A DNA stretch of 25,746 nucleotides from Bdellovibrionales bacterium (GTDB lineage: Bacteria > Bdellovibrionota > JAFGOL01). The stretch covers positions 1-25,746 of the forward strand of contig JAKLHL010000002.1 of NCBI GenBank assembly GCA_022710165.1, in the 5' to 3' direction. The position numbers and the translations under genes are program-made. Of this stretch, positions 20,191 to 25,746 are shown piece by piece (position 1 is the first letter of the stretch; the number at the start of each line of letters is the position of its first letter). Under the pieces are notes generated by a model, which was not told where the DNA came from, made no database searches, and saw only the letters and a program-made list of their open reading frames with translations.

Positions 20191-21528
20191 ATGAAAAGGA
20201 TCCTTTCTATTTTAGTATTAGGTTTACTAAGCGTTTCAATAGGCGCATGGGCCGGCGATGAAATAGAGCGTTGTATTAAGAACAATAGTGCGGTGTGTTT
20301 GGAAGACCTTCTTAAGAAGAACCCAGCTTTGGTAAACCAAGAAATATCCGGTCTGGGCGTAAAACCTATCCTATATACGACAATGCGTGACAGAGGGATA
20401 CTGACTGACATTCTCTTAGATTATGGTGCAGACCCGCTGGTACAGGGTGGAACAAAGAATACAACTCCTATCATGGAAGCTTCGGCTTTTGGCAGTGAAT
20501 ATATCGTCAGCGACTTAATAGAAGCCGCCAAGAAAAAATATTCCAAAGATCAAATTACAAAACACCTTAATTTAATAGACACTGATAAAGAGACAGCCCT
20601 TCTAGCGGCTGTTTCCATCGGCTCGATGGAGCTGGACTCAAGCTATGCAAGGATAGCAATAAACCTCTTGAACAACGGTGCTTCAAGCAACGTATATGAT
20701 GATTATGGTATGTCCCCGATGGAGCATGTTGAATATTGGGTCAGCGTCGTAAAAACCCCTGACGCAAGCCTTTCAGAGTTAAGGCAGAAACTTGGAGCCA
20801 GCCTGACCTACAAAGCTACAAGCAAAGATATGTTAAAAGTATTAAAGACCGGAAATGACAATGCGTTAAGGGGCTTAATAAAGGAATACCCTGCACTAGT
20901 AAGTGAGAATATAAAGGGAGTAGCACCTCTTTTCTACGCCGTAAGAAGTGATCACAATTATATGGTTAAAGAACTGTTGTGGAGCGGTGCAAACCCTCTG
21001 GTCTCGAACAAGTACGACGTTACTGCCATCATAGAAGCTTCAACGAACGGTAACAACGATATACTAACCAGCCTTATAGACAAGGGACTCTACAGGTTAG
21101 GCAACAACAAAACAAAAATGGCAGAATATCTAAACAAGACTGATCAAGATGGATATACAGCTCTAACCTCTGCATTGTCCTCTGGCGCTTCAGATATAAT
21201 AAGATCAAAATATGCAGATGTAGCCATGACACTCTTAAATAACGGCGCCGATCCAAGCATAAAGGACGACTCTGGCGCTAACGCTATAGATAACCTCGAG
21301 GACTGGATCTTGGCATATTCTAACCTATACAAAGGACTCGCAAAAAGGAACCCAGACAAAAGAGAAAAGAAATTATCTAAAAAAGGAATGGATAAGGATC
21401 TTGTTGAAAAGCTTGCTGGCCTAAGGACATATTTTAATAAAAACTACAGCAATCTATACAGTGAAACCATTGAAGCAAGAAAGGCCAGCGGCCAAGCGGT
21501 CGGCGACCTTATGATAATAAGGAGGTAA
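20191..21528 (+). CDS. Periplasmic ankyrin-repeat protein with internal duplication
   Basis: A 445-aa protein. Start ATG 20191 has GGAGG 9 nt upstream; the signal peptide ends AWA before GDEIERC. It consists of two homologous halves (about 28-215 and 222-395). Each has the order PALV...I-x-G-V/L, an ankyrin unit with LL-x-x-GA-[DN]-PLV, T-x-IxEAS-x-x-[GN], a less regular helical unit, LN-x-[TD]D-x-[DE]-x-TAL, and LLNNGA followed by DD-x-G. The last 50 residues are a charged helical tail. Ankyrin repeats mediate protein-protein contacts; in the periplasm the partner here may be the export machinery encoded downstream. It is the first gene of the operon, and its stop overlaps the SD of the next gene (GGAGGTAA). 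Confidence 0.8.
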   Translation: MKRILSILVLGLLSVSIGAWAGDEIERCIKNNSAVCLEDLLKKNPALVNQEISGLGVKPILYTTMRDRGILTDILLDYGADPLVQGGTKNTTPIMEASAFGSEYIVSDLIEAAKKKYSKDQITKHLNLIDTDKETALLAAVSIGSMELDSSYARIAINLLNNGASSNVYDDYGMSPMEHVEYWVSVVKTPDASLSELRQKLGASLTYKATSKDMLKVLKTGNDNALRGLIKEYPALVSENIKGVAPLFYAVRSDHNYMVKELLWSGANPLVSNKYDVTAIIEASTNGNNDILTSLIDKGLYRLGNNKTKMAEYLNKTDQDGYTALTSALSSGASDIIRSKYADVAMTLLNNGADPSIKDDSGANAIDNLEDWILAYSNLYKGLAKRNPDKREKKLSKKGMDKDLVEKLAGLRTYFNKNYSNLYSETIEARKASGQAVGDLMIIRR

Positions 21529-21535
21529 GCAAACC

Positions 21536-22276
21536 ATGAGAAAAATTATTAACGTATTACTATTAGGGCTTTTAATGGCCCCCTTCACCGTCGAAGCAAA
21601 GTACAGCGACCTTGTAACTGCAATAAAAAAGAAAGACATGAAGCTTTTTAATGAAGCGATAAGCAAGAAAAATGTCAACGTTAACGAAACATACAAGGAC
21701 GGTAAAACGCCTTTAATGCTTGCCGCTGAAAAGGACCAGTATCAGATGTTCAAGATACTGCTTGATAAGGGGGCAAACCCTTTGGCTAAAAGCACCTATC
21801 GTGACACAGCCCTGATCATAGCCTCTGAAAGCTCAAATCAAGAAATGGTAAGAATTCTGCTCGATAAGATATGCGGAAGCGCTGAGCTTCTTGATAAGAT
21901 AGTCTCAGCAAGCAAGGAGCAGGTCAATATCTATAAGAACAAAACACTTAATACAGAGATCTCTAAGGAAGACCTAGCTTCAATACATAATGAGCTAAAA
22001 GCAGCCTCTTTCAATCCAAGCGAGGAAGAAAAAGCAACAATAGAAAAACTTAAGAACTATTTAAATATTCAGGATAGCATATATGAAACTGCCCTCATGG
22101 TAGCCATAGAATTTAAAAGAGAAGAGACAGCAAAACTGCTCCTTCATGCAGGTACTAACCCTTTTGCCAAGGACGACTATGGTGAGGATGCAGAAACTTA
22201 TGCTAAAAAGAAGGCAAGCGCAGAACTTTTGTCACTTGTTCAATACAAAAAAGAACTGTTTAAAATGGGTTACTAA
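21536..22276 (+). CDS. Second periplasmic ankyrin-repeat protein
   Basis: A 246-aa protein with a signal peptide (ends VEA before KYSDL). It has ankyrin-type repeats at about 20-110 (NVNETYKDGKTPLMLAAEKDQ, LLDKGANPLAKSTYRDTALIIASE) and again at about 175-225 (ETALMVAIEFKREETAKLLLHAGTNPFAKDDYGED), joined by a helical insert. It resembles one half of the preceding protein, so the two are likely paralogues. The SD GGAGG lies 10 nt before the ATG and includes part of the upstream stop. It is 13 nt from the next gene. A scaffold or inhibitor role within the polysaccharide operon is inference. Confidence 0.8.
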   Translation: MRKIINVLLLGLLMAPFTVEAKYSDLVTAIKKKDMKLFNEAISKKNVNVNETYKDGKTPLMLAAEKDQYQMFKILLDKGANPLAKSTYRDTALIIASESSNQEMVRILLDKICGSAELLDKIVSASKEQVNIYKNKTLNTEISKEDLASIHNELKAASFNPSEEEKATIEKLKNYLNIQDSIYETALMVAIEFKREETAKLLLHAGTNPFAKDDYGEDAETYAKKKASAELLSLVQYKKELFKMGY

Positions 22277-22289
22277 TAGAGAATAAAGC

Positions 22290-23330
22290 TTGAACAGAAC
22301 TACTAGGTTAATAACAGTAACGCTGGGGTTTTTAGCCCTGGCGTTACTTGTATCTTGGGCCTTTCACTACTTGAACCAGGCCAGTATACTCTATTCAAAA
22401 GGCTACAGGTTCTTTAAGCACAGGATGCACGCTCAGGCCCTGCCCTATTTTGAAAAAGCGGTCGATATAAGGCCAAAGTTCAAGGATGCCCTAGAGGCCC
22501 TTGCCATATCCTCTATATCTACAGGAAAGTTCGATACTGCAAAAAAAGCCTACACAGAGCTTTTGAACATGAACCCCACAAACAAGCTCGCTAAAAGGGG
22601 TCTTGCCGACGTAATGTACTGGACCGGGCAAAGGGCCGAGGCAATAGCCATATATGAAGATCTTTTGCATTCTAACTCTTTGGACATGCTTTCCATACAC
22701 TCGCTCGCGAACGCTCTTTATTTCGAAAAAAGGTACAGCGAGGCTATCCCTTTATACAGGAAGTTCCTGATATCAGACCCTTCAAATCAGGAGGCACTAA
22801 TATACCTTGCAGAGAGTTTGACCAACACAGGCGATATAGACGGTGCGGAGCAATTGTTCACAGACCTTGAAAAAAGGCAGGCATTTTACCTACCTGCACT
22901 AAAGGCCATAGCAAGGTATCATTTCCATAAAAAGAACTACGGCAAGGCAAAGGAATATTACCAGAGGATACTTGACAGTGACGGCAAAGACCTTGAGTCA
23001 ATAAATGCCATAGTGAACATATTGAATGCTGAAGGAGAAAAAGAAAAAGCCCTTTTGGTATTAAGCAAGGCTGTCTTGGATCATCCCAAAGACCAATCAA
23101 TCCAGTTAATGTTCGCAGACCTGCTCGCTCGATCAAAAAGATACCAACAGGCCATAGCAGAGTATAAGGACCTTTTATCAAAATGGCCGAACGACCCTGC
23201 AGTACAGCAAGGACTTATACGCGCACACATCGGGATCGCAGACCGCTACTCTTCTCAGGATAATATAAAAGAGGCTGAAGTATATTATAAGAAGGCAATG
23301 CAATACGAGGAGGCTTTGAACAAAAAATGA
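22290..23330 (+). CDS. Membrane-anchored TPR protein
   Basis: A 346-aa protein that begins with one hydrophobic helix (about 8-25) and then has about eight tetratricopeptide repeats to the end (for example ALPYFEKAVDIRPKFKDALEALA, AKKAYTELLNMNPTNKLAKRGLA, AIPLYRKFLISDPSNQEALIYLA). Start is a TTG with only a weak AGAG upstream. The helix probably anchors it in the inner membrane with TPRs in the periplasm. TPR scaffolds of this kind (such as AlgK or the TPR part of BcsC and PgaA) link synthase and outer-membrane pore in polysaccharide export. Its stop overlaps the start of the next gene (ATGA). Confidence 0.8.
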   Translation: MNRTTRLITVTLGFLALALLVSWAFHYLNQASILYSKGYRFFKHRMHAQALPYFEKAVDIRPKFKDALEALAISSISTGKFDTAKKAYTELLNMNPTNKLAKRGLADVMYWTGQRAEAIAIYEDLLHSNSLDMLSIHSLANALYFEKRYSEAIPLYRKFLISDPSNQEALIYLAESLTNTGDIDGAEQLFTDLEKRQAFYLPALKAIARYHFHKKNYGKAKEYYQRILDSDGKDLESINAIVNILNAEGEKEKALLVLSKAVLDHPKDQSIQLMFADLLARSKRYQQAIAEYKDLLSKWPNDPAVQQGLIRAHIGIADRYSSQDNIKEAEVYYKKAMQYEEALNKK

Positions 23331-24823
23331 GGATCACCCTGCTCTTGATAATGTTGTCATGTTCGATGTTCAATTTGTACCCAAAAGAAAAGTCCGCCCA
23401 GTTCAAGTATGCAGAGACGCTTGCCTGGCAGGGAAAATACGACGAGGCAATAAAGATATTTGATGAAATAATAGCAAAAGATCCTAAAAACACCGATGCC
23501 ATAGAAACCAAGGCTGACATCCTTTCCTGGAAGGGCGACAACAAGGGTGCAATAAAGACTTATGATGAGAGGCTGAATAAAGAGTATAGCTGGCAGGCAG
23601 GGCTAAAAAAAGCAAGGGTGCTTTGCTGGACGCAAGAGTACAACGACGCTATAAACACATATAAGCTTGCCTATGAACGTTCCGGAGAAAAAAAGGTAGA
23701 GCTAGAGATGCTCGCAAAAAAAGCGTGGTGGGACGGACATATATTAAAGAGCATAGACCTATATAAAGAACTTTTAGCTATAGACCCAAAAAACACCGAG
23801 GCCAGGACCGACCTTGCAGAGATATACGCCTCTAACGACATGCTAAACGATGCCAAGAAGGAATACAAGATACTGACCGCTGAGCATGAGTGGCACTTTA
23901 GGGCAAAACAGGGTCTGGAGAAAATAGAGAAAAGACAGCAAAGCAGGCTGTATTTTGAACTGCCTCAGCTTTTCTGGTACCGTGGCAAGAGTAACGATTA
24001 CATGACTGATACAAATGCTGTCATGATGACCTTTAATGTGCCATCAATAATAAATGACTATTTACAGTTGGAATCAGGTTACAAGCTTGACATATTTAAC
24101 TTTACCGCCAACAGTTCGATATTGAAGCACTACGCCCTCATGGGTGCAAGACTGCAGGTAGCCCCAAGGTTCCTGTTAGACGGCACTTACGGGCAGACCT
24201 TCAAGGCAAGCAACAAACTCCACTCAAAGATATTCAACGTTACCGCCTTAATAAAGCCGCTTGACCTTATAGACCTTACAGCGTCTATAAAAAGAGAGGA
24301 CCTTTTTAACAGCAGGGCCGTCCTTTTTGACAAACTCCATGCAACAGATCTTGGCGTGGACGCAAAGGTGAACATAAACAGATACCTTGTTTCTTATCTT
24401 GGTTACCACTACCTAAACACCAACGACTCGAACAGCGCAAATAAGTTCAACATAGAACAGAGGGTATATGCGTACAGGGCACCTACGGAGCTAAGTATCG
24501 GCGTAGGGCTTAACTATCAGGATTGGAAAGTCCAGAGCACAAAATATTTTGCTCCGAGCAATTTCTGGTCTGTGCCAATAATCGCAAGATGGAGGCACTA
24601 CCTAAACAGCGACGGATTATATTATGGTGCAAAGAACACTTACTACGGCTTTAGCTATAGGTTCCAGATAGACAAGGGCGTTAATTATTTTAACGGCGGG
24701 AGTGTTGAGTTCCACAAGGACTTGACCAGGCTCTCTGGCATACACTTTGAACTGTTCGGTACCAGCGCCAGGGACGTATATCAAGACCTTGGACTGCTTT
24801 TAAGTTTTACGGGGTATCTATAA
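23327..24823 (+). CDS. TPR plus outer-membrane beta-barrel protein (YaiO/PgaA-like)
   Basis: A 498-aa protein. A short signal peptide ends around the lipobox-like LSCS or NLYP region. Residues about 22-200 are TPR-like repeats (AQFKYAETLAWQGKYDEAIKIFDEI, AKDPKNTDAIETKADILSWKGD, and so on). From about 205 to the end the sequence alternates polar and aromatic/hydrophobic residues in strands and ends in LLLSFTGYL, as expected for an outer-membrane barrel with roughly 14-16 strands, in the manner of YaiO-type proteins or the C-terminal barrel of PgaA. It likely forms the export pore for the polysaccharide made by the downstream glycosyltransferase. Start overlaps the upstream stop (ATGA); the next gene begins one base after its stop. 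Confidence 0.78.
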   Translation: MRITLLLIMLSCSMFNLYPKEKSAQFKYAETLAWQGKYDEAIKIFDEIIAKDPKNTDAIETKADILSWKGDNKGAIKTYDERLNKEYSWQAGLKKARVLCWTQEYNDAINTYKLAYERSGEKKVELEMLAKKAWWDGHILKSIDLYKELLAIDPKNTEARTDLAEIYASNDMLNDAKKEYKILTAEHEWHFRAKQGLEKIEKRQQSRLYFELPQLFWYRGKSNDYMTDTNAVMMTFNVPSIINDYLQLESGYKLDIFNFTANSSILKHYALMGARLQVAPRFLLDGTYGQTFKASNKLHSKIFNVTALIKPLDLIDLTASIKREDLFNSRAVLFDKLHATDLGVDAKVNINRYLVSYLGYHYLNTNDSNSANKFNIEQRVYAYRAPTELSIGVGLNYQDWKVQSTKYFAPSNFWSVPIIARWRHYLNSDGLYYGAKNTYYGFSYRFQIDKGVNYFNGGSVEFHKDLTRLSGIHFELFGTSARDVYQDLGLLLSFTGYL

Positions 24824-24824
24824 G

Positions 24825-25746
24825 ATGTTCAGACGTTTAAAATATCTTGGCTTCATGCTGAGTATGATAGCCATCATACTCTACTCGATAATAAGAGTAC
24901 TCTTTACTCTCGCCTATTCTTCTAACTACTCGGGCCTTGAGCTGGTAATAGGCTACGCCCTGCTCTTCAGCGAGTTATTCATGCTAGTACACGCCTTGGG
25001 ATATACAAGACACCTTATTGCCTCTGTAAGAATGAAAGAGACCGGTATTAAGGCAAGTGATGTACTAATGCCCTCAACGCCCAGCGTTGCGATCCTTGTC
25101 GCTGCAAGGCATGAGCCAAAAGAAGTGCTAGAGCAGACCTTTAGGAGTATCTCAAACATACGCTACCCTTCTAAGGCTGTATACTTTTTGGATGATTCCT
25201 CTGATGAAAAATATAAAAAAGAAGCAGAAGAGATAGCTCAAAAATACGAGCTAAGGCTTTTTAGGAGAAATGAAAGGCACGGAGCAAAGGCAGGGATAAT
25301 CAATGACTGCCTAAAAGGATTAAAAGAAGATTACGTCTGTATCTTTGACGCTGATCAAAACCCAATGCCAAGTTTTTTGACCCCGCTTATACCGCTTCTT
25401 GAAGCGGATAAAAAACTCGCTTTCATACAAACGCCTCAGTTCTACTCCAACCTCACTGACTGCCCTGTGGCGCATGGCTCTGCATATCAGCAGGCCATAT
25501 TCTACGAGTATATCTGTGAGTCAAAAAGCTCAAAGGATGCAATGTTCTGCTGCGGTACCAACGTCGTGTTCAGGCGTGAGGCACTAATGTCTGTCGGCGG
25601 TTTTGATGAATCATTGATAACAGAGGACATAGCGACTTCTATCAGGCTGCATATGAAGGGGTGGAGATCCCTATACTATAATCACGTTGGTGCTTTCGGC
25701 ATGGGACCAGAGAACCTTTTGGAATATTTCAAACAGCAGGGACGCT
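24825..25746 (+). CDS. Cellulose-synthase-like family 2 glycosyltransferase, N-terminal part
   Basis: The first 307 codons are visible; the gene runs off the right edge. Two hydrophobic helices lie at about 8-30 and 38-60, followed by a GT-A catalytic domain: DD at 123-124, KAG at 155-157, DADQNP at 175-180 (the usual DxD site), TPQFYSN at 203-209 (typical of BcsA/CesA enzymes), FCCGTNVVFRR at 241-251, TED at 266-268 with the catalytic Asp, and QQGR at 304-307 as the start of the QxxRW motif, whose Trp codon would begin at the last base. The enzyme would polymerise a beta-glycan from nucleotide sugars and move it through the inner membrane. The product (cellulose, poly-GlcNAc or other) is not settled; TPQ-FY favours the cellulose-synthase-like group. 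A PilZ domain, if any, lies outside the window. Confidence 0.88.
   Translation, partial: MFRRLKYLGFMLSMIAIILYSIIRVLFTLAYSSNYSGLELVIGYALLFSELFMLVHALGYTRHLIASVRMKETGIKASDVLMPSTPSVAILVAARHEPKEVLEQTFRSISNIRYPSKAVYFLDDSSDEKYKKEAEEIAQKYELRLFRRNERHGAKAGIINDCLKGLKEDYVCIFDADQNPMPSFLTPLIPLLEADKKLAFIQTPQFYSNLTDCPVAHGSAYQQAIFYEYICESKSSKDAMFCCGTNVVFRREALMSVGGFDESLITEDIATSIRLHMKGWRSLYYNHVGAFGMGPENLLEYFKQQGR

Noticed and set aside
21074..21359. Minus-strand frames inside the ankyrin gene
   Set aside because: They are antisense to clear ankyrin repeats and have no supporting start signals.

Overview
The window looks like chromosomal DNA of a Gram-negative-type (two-membrane) bacterium. Evidence is the number of Sec signal peptides and lipoboxes, a predicted outer-membrane usher, a TPR/outer-membrane beta-barrel protein and a cellulose-synthase-like glycosyltransferase. 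Coding is dense, with many 1-4 base overlaps, Shine-Dalgarno (SD) sites rich in GGAGG/GGGGG, frequent TTG/GTG starts, and heavy use of ATA (Ile) and AGG (Arg) codons. I cannot name the taxon; a deltaproteobacterial-type lineage or an uncultivated diderm phylum is a guess. No tRNA, rRNA, CRISPR array, transposase or phage gene was seen.

Left part (1-11,200), mostly housekeeping: a partial thiC overlapped by a FmdB-type zinc-ribbon gene; a compact uracil-5 RNA methyltransferase; an acidic lipoprotein gene with a consensus sigma70 promoter; a three-gene unit (small two-TM membrane protein, manganese exporter mntP, calcium-loop lipoprotein) ending in a clear intrinsic terminator; an FG-GAP beta-propeller lipoprotein; an unusually long glmS (838 aa) behind guaD and a 4Fe-4S membrane protein; a YitT-family membrane protein; and a small secreted Cys-rich protein.

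Centre (11,227-19,793, minus strand): what reads as one chaperone-usher surface-fibre operon. From a strong promoter at 19,793-19,765 come a 29-codon leader ORF, nine tandem small secreted beta-sandwich proteins (S1-S9, resembling the DUF4402 type), one PapD-like periplasmic chaperone, and a 1016-aa usher with carboxypeptidase-regulatory-like domains and a duplicated helical tail. This is the most interesting system in the window.

Right part (20,191 to the end, plus strand): a second surface operon from its own promoter. It holds two periplasmic ankyrin-repeat proteins, a membrane-anchored TPR protein, a TPR plus outer-membrane-barrel protein, and a BcsA/cellulose-synthase-like family 2 glycosyltransferase cut by the window end. 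This arrangement fits synthase-dependent exopolysaccharide synthesis and export. The two surface operons diverge from a hub at about 19,758-20,190 that also holds a small lysine-rich protein gene with its own promoter. A shared role in adhesion or biofilm matrix is inference.
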